From an uncultured Clostridia bacterium (GTDB lineage Bacteria; Bacillota; Dehalobacteriia; UBA4068; JAAVYR01): a stretch of DNA of 12,568 bases. Positions within the stretch are counted from its first letter, which is position 1, and every line of letters starts with the position of its first letter. Where the stretch lies: assembly GCA_946562005.1 (NCBI GenBank), contig CAMNVD010000028.1, forward strand, positions 1 through 12,568. The letters are read 5' to 3'. The notes under the pieces are model-generated. The model saw only the letters and a program-made list of their open reading frames with translations, had not been told where the DNA came from and ran no database searches. Of the stretch, positions 5,371 through 12,117 are shown piece after piece. A program made the translations under genes and the position numbers.

Positions 5371-6633
5371 ATGAAATATTTATTATTTGCGCAAGAAAAT
5401 GGGGAATTGCTGGAATTTCCTGATTTACAAATGGCCGCCCGTCTTGGGGACGAGCTGGTGGTACCAGAAGCGGAAGAGCTTATCCCGTTGCCGGAGGGGG
5501 CTACTCTTACGATGGTACCGGGGCGGTTTCCCATCGGCATTGATGCGAGTGGGCAGCTAAAACCGTTAAAATATCATCCCTATCAGGAGAAACAAGCGCC
5601 TGTTTATGCAGTGGCGGCATTACTACCACAGGGCTTTACCAGAACGCTCCTACCTGCTATTGCCGCTGGCCATGATGGCAAGCGGTTGCCTCTTCTGGGC
5701 TATACGGCGGTGGGTATTGATGATAACGGTAAATTTTGGATTGCGGCGAAACAAACAGATAGTTATGATTTATGGCATCCGCAATTTTACAATACGCCAG
5801 AACTGCCTCAGCTGGTAGAGAAGAAATGCGTGCAGTTTCCCGGGAATCGCTTAATTCAGCAGCTGGGCAAATGCGCCCTGGAATATGGCTGTTTTACGGC
5901 GCAAAATATGTTTTATGAGCGGTGGGAAGCCGGTCTTCCTGTTTCTCCCCGTTGCAATGCTAATTGTTTAGGCTGTATCTCTTTACAGCCCTCGGAGTGC
6001 TGTCCTTCTCCTCAAAGTCGAATTGATTTTATTCCGGATGTTGATGAGGTGGCGCTGCCTGCCATTGCCCACCTGAAAAAAGACGTAAACAATATGGTCA
6101 GTTTTGGCCAGGGGTGCGAAGGGGAACCGTCACTGTCTTACACATTGATTGCTGCTGCTATCCGGGCCATCCGGGAGCAGGTAACTCAGGGGACCATCAA
6201 TATAAATACGAACTGTGGCTATTCTAATGCTATCCGCCAGATTGTAGACGCAGGGATTGATACCATGCGTATCAGTCTTTTCAGTGCGCATAAAGACCAT
6301 TATGCCGCCTATCATCAGCCTTGTGAGTATAGTCTGGATACGGTGCGGGAAAATGCAAAATATGCCCATGAAAAGGGTGTAACGCTTTCTATGAATCTTT
6401 TGTGCTATCCTGGTTTTACGGACCGGGAAAGTGAAATAGAAAAAATCATTGATTTTGTAAAGGCCACTGGTATCAGTCTCATCCAAATGCGGAATCTGAA
6501 CATAGACCCTGATATTATCAGTGAGAGATTTCCCGGTGAGACGGGGGTGGGTGTCCCTGCTATGTTGGATATTTTAGGCGATGAGCTGCCTGGGGTGCGC
6601 ATTGGTAATTTTTCCCGTCCGAAAGAAAAATAG
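5371..6633 (+). CDS. Radical SAM protein of unknown substrate
   Basis: 420 residues from the start chosen here. The radical SAM cluster motif CxxxCxxC is complete (RCNANCLGC, Cys195, Cys199 and Cys202) and binds the 4Fe-4S cluster that cleaves S-adenosylmethionine. Unusually, about 190 residues precede it, with no obvious similarity to a domain I know. After the motif come a Cys pair (SECCPS), SFGQGCEGEPSL (about 244-255), which probably holds the SAM-binding GE pair, TININTNCGY (275-284), MRISLFSAHKDHYAAYHQP (299-317) and LIQMRNLNIDPD (370-381). I recognise this pattern as a conserved, uncharacterised radical SAM family. There is no SPASM-like second Cys cluster at the C-terminus. An in-frame ATG at 5350 would add seven residues (MKGGCGL). 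I prefer 5371 because MKYLLFA is a typical family start, but neither ATG has a well-placed binding site. No terminator separates it from rpmE. Confidence 0.88.
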   Translation: MKYLLFAQENGELLEFPDLQMAARLGDELVVPEAEELIPLPEGATLTMVPGRFPIGIDASGQLKPLKYHPYQEKQAPVYAVAALLPQGFTRTLLPAIAAGHDGKRLPLLGYTAVGIDDNGKFWIAAKQTDSYDLWHPQFYNTPELPQLVEKKCVQFPGNRLIQQLGKCALEYGCFTAQNMFYERWEAGLPVSPRCNANCLGCISLQPSECCPSPQSRIDFIPDVDEVALPAIAHLKKDVNNMVSFGQGCEGEPSLSYTLIAAAIRAIREQVTQGTININTNCGYSNAIRQIVDAGIDTMRISLFSAHKDHYAAYHQPCEYSLDTVRENAKYAHEKGVTLSMNLLCYPGFTDRESEIEKIIDFVKATGISLIQMRNLNIDPDIISERFPGETGVGVPAMLDILGDELPGVRIGNFSRPKEK

Positions 6634-6654
6634 GCAGAAATTTTGAAAATATGG

Positions 6655-6683
6655 TTTACAAGGTTTTTTCTCTGTGGTATAAT
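6655..6683 (+). promoter_or_regulatory. rpmE promoter
   Basis: TTTACA (6655-6660), exactly 17 bases, and a perfect TATAAT (6678-6683). It predicts a start near 6690 and a leader of about 66 bases. It is a strong promoter, as expected for a ribosomal protein. Confidence 0.87.
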
Positions 6684-6703
6684 ACTCCAAGTCAGTAGTT
6701 TAT

Positions 6704-6719
6704 GCAGCGAGTACGCTGC
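6704..6719 (+). promoter_or_regulatory. Hairpin in the rpmE leader (candidate L31 autoregulatory element)
   Basis: GCAGCG (6704-6709) and CGCTGC (6714-6719) form a perfect GC-rich stem with an AGTA loop in the 5' leader of the L31 gene, 36 bases before the start codon. Ribosomal protein leaders that bind their own product are known for L31 in several phyla. Whether this one belongs to such a family needs a covariance search. Confidence 0.45.
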
Positions 6720-6755
6720 TAACGATAGAATGAGAATGGGAAATGAGGTGACACC

Positions 6756-6956
6756 ATGAAAGAAGGTATTCATCCAAAATATGAAGAAGTAGAAGTAACT
6801 TGCTCTTGCGGCAACAAATTCAAAACTTTTTCTACAAAAGACCATATTAAGGTGGAAGTTTGTTCTCAATGCCACCCCTTCTATACCGGCAGCAAACGCT
6901 TGATGGTAGAACAAGGCGGTCAGATTGATAAATTCAAAAAGAAATATGGTATGTAA
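6756..6956 (+). CDS. rpmE: 50S ribosomal protein L31, zinc-binding (C+) form
   Basis: L31 bridges the large and small ribosomal subunits near the central protuberance. The 66-residue protein has the expected length, begins MKEGIHPKYEEV and carries four cysteines (Cys16, Cys18, Cys36, Cys39 in CSCGN and CSQCHP) that form the zinc site. It is therefore the zinc-containing paralogue rather than the C- form (YtjA-type) used under zinc starvation. The conserved TFSTKDHIKVEVCSQCHPFY core and a C-terminal FKKKYGM are present. GAGGTG (6745-6750) lies five bases before the ATG. It has its own strong promoter and a strong terminator, so it is mainly monocistronic, with possible read-through from the radical SAM gene. 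Confidence 0.97.
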   Translation: MKEGIHPKYEEVEVTCSCGNKFKTFSTKDHIKVEVCSQCHPFYTGSKRLMVEQGGQIDKFKKKYGM

Positions 6957-6971
6957 TCCATTACAAATTAC

Positions 6972-7011
6972 AAAAACAGCCTAGCTTTTGCTAGGCTGTT
7001 TTTATTTTTTT
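6972..7011 (+). terminator. rpmE terminator
   Basis: A 14-bp perfect stem, AAAAACAGCCTAGC (6972-6985) with its complement at 6990-7003, closed by a TTTT loop and followed by T at 7005-7011. The A-run on the left may allow function in both directions. Confidence 0.94.
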
Positions 7012-7045
7012 AAAGGTGATTTAATCTTTTAAATAAATTTTCAGT

Positions 7046-7091
7046 AAAGATGCTTCGACTATGCCTAACTGCTGTGCTCAGAATGACAGAG
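7046..7091 (+). repeat. Dispersed palindromic repeat, copy before yqhQ
   Basis: The stretch begins AAAGATGCTTCGACTATG and ends GTGCTCAGAATGACAGAG, matching both ends of the copies at 613 and 2711 with a longer middle. More pieces follow: AGAAGATTCTTTGAGAA at 7095-7111 and AAGATTATTCTCAGAA at 7124-7139. It occupies the gap of about 290 bases between rpmE and yqhQ, which otherwise holds only the rpmE terminator, a dyad and a promoter. Confidence 0.6.
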
Positions 7092-7105
7092 CGGAGAAGA
7101 TTCTT

Positions 7106-7136
7106 TGAGAATTGGTATCTTATAAGATTATTCTCA
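7106..7136. repeat. Dyad with a perfect 12-bp palindrome upstream of yqhQ
   Basis: TGAGAAT (7106-7112) and ATTCTCA (7130-7136) flank a perfect palindrome, ATCTTATAAGAT (7117-7128). It lies about 56 bases before the -35 of the yqhQ promoter and overlaps the degenerate repeat pieces. It could be an operator or the remains of head-to-head repeat copies. Confidence 0.5.
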
Positions 7137-7191
7137 GAAAATCAGGGTAAACTGAAAGGCAGAAATAGATAAAAAATCCTCCTTCCCCTCC

Positions 7192-7220
7192 TTGCTGAAA
7201 AAGGGGTAAGAGAGTATAAT
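7192..7220 (+). promoter_or_regulatory. Promoter of the yqhQ-prfA-prmC-ywlC-ywlE unit
   Basis: TTGCTG (7192-7197), a 17-base spacer and a perfect TATAAT (7215-7220), 23 bases before the start codon. The predicted leader is therefore very short (about 17 bases). A short inverted pair (CTTCCCC near 7182 and GGGGTAAG at 7203-7210) brackets the -35. Confidence 0.72.
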
Positions 7221-7243
7221 AGAAATATTAGCGAGGTGATATG

Positions 7244-8227
7244 ATGAATTATGGTGGTCAGGCAGTTATCGAAGGTGTGATGATGCAGGGACCGGAAGGT
7301 AATGCCATTGCCGTGCGGACTGCTGACGGAAATATAAAAACCAAAGTAACGAGAAGAAAGCCATGGCGGGAAAAAAATCGCATTTTGAGTTTGCCTATTA
7401 TCCGTGGCTGCGTGACATTGGTAGACTCTATGGTTAATGGTATCTCTATCCTCACCTGGTCGGCAGCTCAGGTGGGAGAAGGCGAAGACGAAAAATTAAC
7501 CAAAAAGGATATTGCCTTTGCTCTTATCTTTGCGGCGTTGTTTTCCATTGGGCTCTTTATCGTCATTCCTGTGTTTGCTGCTTCCTTTTCTGTGGATAAG
7601 GTAGGCTCCTTTGGCAGAAGCTTTTTAGAAGGCATTTTGCGTATTGGCATTTTCTTGGGGTATGTGATTATCGTGGGGCAGATGTCCGATATGAAGCGGC
7701 TCTTTGGCTATCATGGAGCAGAGCATAAGACTATCGCTACCTATGAAGCAGGTGAGGAATTGACACCGGAAAACGCTAGGAAATATTCTCGTATCCATCC
7801 TAGATGCGGCACCAGCTTTATCTTTATGACTATGATGTTGATGATTATCGTTTTTTCCTTTGTGGGGCAAACCACACCGGTAAAACGGATTTTTATTAAA
7901 ATCCTTTGTATGCCGCTAGTAGCAGGGATTTCTTTTGAATTATTCCGGTTGCCATTGAAATTTCCTAATAGTATCATCGTAAAAGCATTGGTGGCACCAG
8001 GCCTCTGGACCCAACGACTAACGACCAAAGAACCAACGGCTGACCAGTTGGAAGTGGCTATTGCAGCGCTAACTGCTGTACCAGGCTTTGTGCCTTCTTA
8101 TGTGCCGGAAAAAAGCAGTGGTTGTCCCTTTCTAGGTGAAGGTGATAGCTGTAGTGAAAAGGAGAATGTGTCGGTGCAAACAACAACTAATACCGTAAGC
8201 GACAATCCTAGCTCACATCATTTATAG
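7244..8227 (+). CDS. yqhQ: DUF1385 family membrane protein (YqhQ-like), function unknown
   Basis: 327 residues, matching the widespread DUF1385 family, which has no established biochemical role that I know of. Family signatures are the N-terminal YGGQAVIEGVMMQGPEG, the central RLFGYHGAEHKTIATYEAGE (about 152-171), HPRCGTSFIF (185-194) and a C-terminal catalytic-looking but unassigned FELFRL segment. About four hydrophobic segments (87-112, 128-146, 191-208, 216-233) predict an integral membrane protein. The tail after about 285 is polar, with CPFLGEGDSC. ATG ATG occurs at 7241 and 7244; I choose 7244 because GAGGTG (7233-7238) then has the same five-base spacing as in rpmE and the protein starts MNYGGQAV. 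It is the first gene of a unit with prfA and prmC, a neighbourhood that recurs in Bacillota and suggests a link to translation or to division and envelope, both unproven. Confidence 0.92.
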   Translation: MNYGGQAVIEGVMMQGPEGNAIAVRTADGNIKTKVTRRKPWREKNRILSLPIIRGCVTLVDSMVNGISILTWSAAQVGEGEDEKLTKKDIAFALIFAALFSIGLFIVIPVFAASFSVDKVGSFGRSFLEGILRIGIFLGYVIIVGQMSDMKRLFGYHGAEHKTIATYEAGEELTPENARKYSRIHPRCGTSFIFMTMMLMIIVFSFVGQTTPVKRIFIKILCMPLVAGISFELFRLPLKFPNSIIVKALVAPGLWTQRLTTKEPTADQLEVAIAALTAVPGFVPSYVPEKSSGCPFLGEGDSCSEKENVSVQTTTNTVSDNPSSHHL

Positions 8228-8284
8228 CGTCGTCTTTTTATCACTGTGAAATGAAAAAATAAGAAAAGAAATGAGGATAAAAAG

Positions 8285-9355
8285 ATGATAGAGAAATTAG
8301 CTGCTTTAGAAGAAAAATATGATACACTGACTGACTTAATCGCGCAACCTGAAGTCATTGCTGACCAGGATGCCTGGACCAAGCACATGAAAGCCCATGC
8401 AGAGCTCGAGGAAGTGGTATCCGCCTATCGGGAATACAAAAAATGCGTAGCTGGCATTGCAGATGCCAAGCTAATGATAGAAGATAAATCTGACCCGGAA
8501 ATGGCAGAAATGGCCCAGCTGGAATTAGATGAATTATTGCCGCTAAAAGAAGAACTGGAACGAAAGCTGAATATTCTTCTTCTGCCTAAAGACCCTAACG
8601 ACGATAAAAACGTTCTTTTAGAAATCCGGGCTGGTACTGGCGGAGATGAGGCTGGGCTTTTTGGTGGGGACTTGATGAAGATGTATATGCGCTATGCAGA
8701 TAAAAACGGCTGGCGGACAGAGATGATGGAGTCTAACATCACAGACTTGGGCGGGGTAAAGGAAGCTGTCATCCTTATCGAAGGGCAAGGGGTGTATAGC
8801 CGTCTAAAGTTTGAGAGCGGCGTACACAGAGTGCAGCGGGTACCTGCTACAGAATCCAGCGGGCGCATTCATACGTCTGCGGCAACGGTTGCGGTGTTGC
8901 CAGAAGCAGAAGAAGTAGAAGTGGAAATCAATCCTAATGATGTGCGGATTGATGTATTCTGCGCTTCTGGTCCTGGGGGACAATGCGTAAACACCACCCA
9001 ATCAGCAGTGCGGGTAACGCACTTGCCTACTGGTATCGTTGTCTCTTGTCAGGATGAAAAATCCCAACACAAAAATAAAGATAAGGCTATGCGGGTATTG
9101 CGGGCCAGAGTCCTAGAAAAAATGCAGGCAGAAGCTGCCGGAGAACAGGCTAGTACGAGAAAAAGCATGGTGGGCAGTGGTGACCGTTCTGAGCGTATCC
9201 GTACCTATAACTTTCCTCAAGGGCGGGTTACAGACCACCGTATTGGCCTAACACTCCATAAATTAGAATGGATATTGCAAGGGGACTTAGATGAGCTCAT
9301 TGATGCGCTCATCACTACAGACCAGGCAGAACGTCTGAAATCTATGGATAACTAA
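8285..9355 (+). CDS. prfA: Peptide chain release factor 1
   Basis: RF1 reads stop codons UAA and UAG and triggers peptide release on the ribosome. The 356-residue protein is full length and has all key sites. The PAT tripeptide (187-189, in RVPATESSGRIHTS) marks RF1 rather than RF2 and reads the stop codon. The GGQ loop (231-233, in SGPGGQCVNTTQSAVRVTH) acts in the peptidyl transferase centre, and Gln233 is the residue methylated by PrmC. The domain 1 helices cover about 1-100, and RSERIRTYNFPQGRVTDHRI is at 301-320. There is no programmed frameshift of the RF2 kind. GAGGA (8273-8277) fits the ATG at 8285. It sits 57 bases after yqhQ with no terminator and one base before prmC, so it is a central member of the operon. 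Confidence 0.98.
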   Translation: MIEKLAALEEKYDTLTDLIAQPEVIADQDAWTKHMKAHAELEEVVSAYREYKKCVAGIADAKLMIEDKSDPEMAEMAQLELDELLPLKEELERKLNILLLPKDPNDDKNVLLEIRAGTGGDEAGLFGGDLMKMYMRYADKNGWRTEMMESNITDLGGVKEAVILIEGQGVYSRLKFESGVHRVQRVPATESSGRIHTSAATVAVLPEAEEVEVEINPNDVRIDVFCASGPGGQCVNTTQSAVRVTHLPTGIVVSCQDEKSQHKNKDKAMRVLRARVLEKMQAEAAGEQASTRKSMVGSGDRSERIRTYNFPQGRVTDHRIGLTLHKLEWILQGDLDELIDALITTDQAERLKSMDN

Positions 9356-9356
9356 G

Positions 9357-10250
9357 ATGAAGATAAAAGAAATCTTATGTCAGCAGTCTACAGAAATGAC
9401 TGCCGCTATCAAAGAAGAAAACCAAGAAGCCAAAGCAGCCGAGGCACAGGAAATATGCCGGTTGCTCTTGGCTTTCGTCTTACATTGTGAGCCCAAAGAG
9501 TTATGGCTAAAGCAGGAATATGTATTGACTGCGGTAGAGGAGAAAACGTTTTTGTGCCTTTGTCAGCAGGCAAAGACAGGGCGGCCGGTGCAATACCTAA
9601 CAGGTGAACAGGAATTTATGGGGTTATCCTTTTCTGTGGGAGAAGGGGTGCTCATCCCTCGCTGGGAGACAGAACTATTGGTAGAAAAGGCGTTGACCTT
9701 CCTTCCCAAAGAGGCGCCTGTTTTAATCGCTGATATTTGCACGGGGAGCGGTGCTATTGGGGTGAGTCTTTGTCACTATTTACCGCAGGCTTTCTGTTTT
9801 GCCGTGGATATTAGTGAGATAGCTCTTGGCTATGCAAAAGAAAACGGCAGGAGAAACCAAGTCCAAAATAGAATGACTTTCTTACAAGGGGATTTGCTTC
9901 ATCCTTTATTGGAGATGAAGCGTCAATCTGCTGGTTTTGCTTTGGATATGATTTTATCGAATCCTCCTTATGTAACAGGACAGGAAATGAATGAATTACC
10001 GGAAAATGTCCGTTATGAGCCGTCTCTTGCTTTATATGGCGGGGAGGATGGTTTGGACTTTTACCGGCGGTTGGTATCGGAAGCGCCTGCGCTGCTCAAA
10101 GCTGACGGTTGGCTCTGTGTAGAGTGCGGCTGTGGTCAAGGACAAGCTGTAAAAAATTTATGGGAGCAAAATGGTTTCTATCATGTAGCGGTGTGTCAGG
10201 ATTATGCGGGGAAAGACCGCATGGTCGTTGGCCGGAAAAATAGAAGTTAA
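9357..10250 (+). CDS. prmC: Release factor glutamine methyltransferase
   Basis: PrmC (HemK) methylates the glutamine of the GGQ motif in RF1 and RF2 using S-adenosylmethionine. The 297-residue protein has an N-terminal helical domain (about 1-95) and a Rossmann-type methyltransferase domain. Motif I is IADICTGSGAIGVSL (124-138), the acidic residue after strand two is in FAVDIS (148-153), and the NPPY substrate-glutamine motif is SNPPYV (201-206). The usual PRPETE segment reads PRWETE here (101-106), a small departure. The ATG comes one base after the prfA stop codon (TAA-G-ATG) without a clear ribosome binding site, so translation is probably coupled to prfA. The enzyme and its substrate are thus made from one message. 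The following 63 bases hold a repeat copy and the ywlC binding site. Confidence 0.97.
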   Translation: MKIKEILCQQSTEMTAAIKEENQEAKAAEAQEICRLLLAFVLHCEPKELWLKQEYVLTAVEEKTFLCLCQQAKTGRPVQYLTGEQEFMGLSFSVGEGVLIPRWETELLVEKALTFLPKEAPVLIADICTGSGAIGVSLCHYLPQAFCFAVDISEIALGYAKENGRRNQVQNRMTFLQGDLLHPLLEMKRQSAGFALDMILSNPPYVTGQEMNELPENVRYEPSLALYGGEDGLDFYRRLVSEAPALLKADGWLCVECGCGQGQAVKNLWEQNGFYHVAVCQDYAGKDRMVVGRKNRS

Positions 10251-10261
10251 GGGTTCGGTTT

Positions 10262-10289
10262 GGATTCTTCATTGACGTTCAGCATGACG
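10262..10289 (+). repeat. Dispersed palindromic repeat, copy between prmC and ywlC
   Basis: GGATTCTTCATTGACGTTCA followed by GCATGACG matches the repeat layout (GATTCTTC, GACGTTCAG.ATGACG) seen at 613, 2711 and 7046. It lies inside an operon gap and is translated only if an upstream, unlikely ATG of ywlC (10260) is used. Confidence 0.6.
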
Positions 10290-10313
10290 TTGTTGAGAAG
10301 GTGTAAAAGTAAA

Positions 10314-11363
10314 ATGGAAACAAAATTTTGGCGATTAGACCGTGAACAAATAGATGCAGAAAAAATTAATAAAGCGGCAGAATTGATTTGCCGTGGGGAG
10401 ATTGTTGCTTTTCCAACGGAGACAGTTTATGGCTTGGGGGCCAATGCCCTAGACGATGAAGCTGTAAAGAAAATCTTTGCCGCCAAAGGCCGTCCCAGTG
10501 ATAACCCTCTTATCGTTCATGTGGCAAGTATAGAACAAGCAGAAGCGGTAGCAGAGGTATCTTCCCTAGCTCGAAAATTAATGGAAGCTTTTTGGCCGGG
10601 GCCATTGTCTATCGTGCTACCCAAAAAAGATGGGGTGGCGGCAAGAGTTACGGCAGGGCAGCCAACGGTGGCTGTGCGGATGCCTAATCATCCTGTAGCG
10701 CTAGCGCTAATTAGAGCGGCAGGGGTGCCTATCGCTGCACCTAGCGCTAATCTCTCCGGAAAGCCTAGCCCTACTACGGCAGAACACGTTTACCATGACC
10801 TCAAAGGGAGGGTGCCATGCATTCTGGGGGCGGAAGATACCAAAGTAGGCGTTGAGTCTACAGTAGTGCAAGCAGCACAACAACCTTGCGTGTTATTGCG
10901 GCCAGGAGCGATTACTAAGGAACAACTGGAAGCCTATTGCGGAGAAATCCTCTTACCCAATAAAAAGCAAATAGATATTCCCCAAGCGCCGGGCATGAAA
11001 TATACCCACTATGCGCCGGAGGGAATGGTTTATTTAATAGACGGCAGAGATCAGTTAGCTGAAGCCTATGGCTATTGGCAGAAACAAGATAAAAAAATCG
11101 CATTGCTAATTCCTAATCAATGGCAGGACGTTATCGCTAATATTCCAGAGAACCAGGTATATCTATTAGGGGATGAAAGGAATTTAGCGGAAATTGCGGC
11201 TGCTATCTTTAAAGGATTGCGTTATTGTGATGAAATCGGTGCAGAAATCGTGCTGGCGGCAGCTTTTGCTAAAGAAGGTATCGGTATGGCCGTTATGAAT
11301 CGGTTGGGAAAAGCAGCGCAGAAGGAGGGATGGAACCATGGGAGAAAAAATGGATATCATTGA
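10314..11363 (+). CDS. ywlC: L-threonylcarbamoyladenylate synthase (Sua5/YwlC type)
   Basis: Makes threonylcarbamoyl-AMP from threonine, bicarbonate and ATP, the first step of the t6A37 tRNA modification needed for decoding ANN codons; the transfer step uses TsaB, TsaD and TsaE elsewhere in the genome. The 349 residues hold a YrdC domain (about 14-205) with VAFPTETVYGLGANA (31-45), KGRPSDNPLIVHV (58-70) and APSANLSGKPSPT (142-154). The linker APGMKYTHYAP (225-235) and a C-terminal Sua5 domain follow (about 236-340). This is therefore the long Sua5 form, not the short TsaC form. The frame is open up to an ATG at 10260, but those 18 codons come from the repeat element. AGAAGGTG (10296-10303) and the first typical residues favour 10314. 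The end overlaps ywlE by 26 bases. Confidence 0.96.
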   Translation: METKFWRLDREQIDAEKINKAAELICRGEIVAFPTETVYGLGANALDDEAVKKIFAAKGRPSDNPLIVHVASIEQAEAVAEVSSLARKLMEAFWPGPLSIVLPKKDGVAARVTAGQPTVAVRMPNHPVALALIRAAGVPIAAPSANLSGKPSPTTAEHVYHDLKGRVPCILGAEDTKVGVESTVVQAAQQPCVLLRPGAITKEQLEAYCGEILLPNKKQIDIPQAPGMKYTHYAPEGMVYLIDGRDQLAEAYGYWQKQDKKIALLIPNQWQDVIANIPENQVYLLGDERNLAEIAAAIFKGLRYCDEIGAEIVLAAAFAKEGIGMAVMNRLGKAAQKEGWNHGRKNGYH

Positions 11364-12000
11364 GCAGGAACAGAGTCAGGAACAGACGGTATCTGTGCCG
11401 CAAAAAGAAGTGGGGAAGGTAAATCTGCTGGTAAATTATGCAGATGATGCTACCCGTATCTTATTTGTCTGCACGGGAAACACTTGCCGCAGCCCTATGG
11501 CAGAGGCAATTATGAAACATATGATACAAAAAGATGATCGGGAACAGGACTTTGAGGTACTTTCTGCTGGTATTATGGCACAGGTAGGAGAAGGGGCCTC
11601 AAACCTTGCCTGGCAGACTATGTCTGAAATGGGGTTAGATATTAGCTGGCACCGGGCGCGGCAGCTGGGTGTCTATATGATGCAGGATGCCCATTTGATT
11701 TTTACCATGACTAGGGCCCATAAAGAAATGTTATCCTATCAATACCCGGACTGTGCGGGGAAAATCTGGTTGATTACGGAATATGCAGAAGTGATTAAAA
11801 GGGGCCTTTTTGACCAGGTATTGCAAAAGGGAACAGGAGCGGCAGATGGAGGTAAAGCGGAGCAAGAGAAAGAATTATCTGTTCCGGAAATATCTGACCC
11901 TTATGGCTATGATATCGCTACTTATCAACAATGCGCTTATCAGCTCCAGGAAAACCTGACGATGATATGGGACTTCTTAAAAGGGGTACGAAAAGAATAA
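11338..12000 (+). CDS. ywlE: Low-molecular-weight protein phosphatase, YwlE (arginine phosphatase) type
   Basis: A cytoplasmic phosphatase of the low-molecular-weight tyrosine phosphatase fold. The P-loop CTGNTCRS puts the nucleophile Cys45 and Arg51 in place, and SDPYGYD has the general acid Asp187. Thr49 in the loop matches, from memory, the threonine that makes Bacillus YwlE prefer phosphoarginine; tyrosine phosphatases usually have isoleucine there (GNICRS). The 220 residues exceed the usual 150-160: there is a polar N-terminal extension (1-38, rich in Gln and Glu) and an insert at about 156-184 (GTGAADGGKAEQEKE). AAGGAGGG (11322-11329) lies inside ywlC, and the start overlaps ywlC by 26 bases, implying coupled translation. 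The protein kinase partner McsB is not in the window. An alternative start at 11350 would remove four residues. Confidence 0.93.
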   Translation: MGEKMDIIEQEQSQEQTVSVPQKEVGKVNLLVNYADDATRILFVCTGNTCRSPMAEAIMKHMIQKDDREQDFEVLSAGIMAQVGEGASNLAWQTMSEMGLDISWHRARQLGVYMMQDAHLIFTMTRAHKEMLSYQYPDCAGKIWLITEYAEVIKRGLFDQVLQKGTGAADGGKAEQEKELSVPEISDPYGYDIATYQQCAYQLQENLTMIWDFLKGVRKE

Positions 12001-12075
12001 TCCAGTAAACCAATTTTCTATATTTTGAGAATTTCATTATTTTTGGGGAAGAGACTATGTTTTTTTCTCAGATTA

Positions 12076-12084
12076 TGGTAAAAT
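12076..12084 (+). promoter_or_regulatory. rpiB promoter (extended -10)
   Basis: TGGTAAAAT at 12076-12084 is an extended -10 (TG, one base, TAAAAT), 33 bases before the GTG start codon. I see no good -35 at the right distance. The 117-base gap between ywlE and rpiB has no convincing terminator, so rpiB may also be read from upstream. Confidence 0.55.
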
Positions 12085-12117
12085 AGAAAAAATATATAAA
12101 TGTAAGGAGGGGCTGCT

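Noticed and set aside
613..10289. CRISPR array made of the repeated element
   Set aside because: Copies are kilobases apart, diverged and without regular spacers; no cas genes are present.
12026..12070. Terminator between ywlE and rpiB
   Set aside because: Only a 6-bp pair (TGAGAA and TTCTCA) separated by more than 30 bases is present, with no T-run after it.
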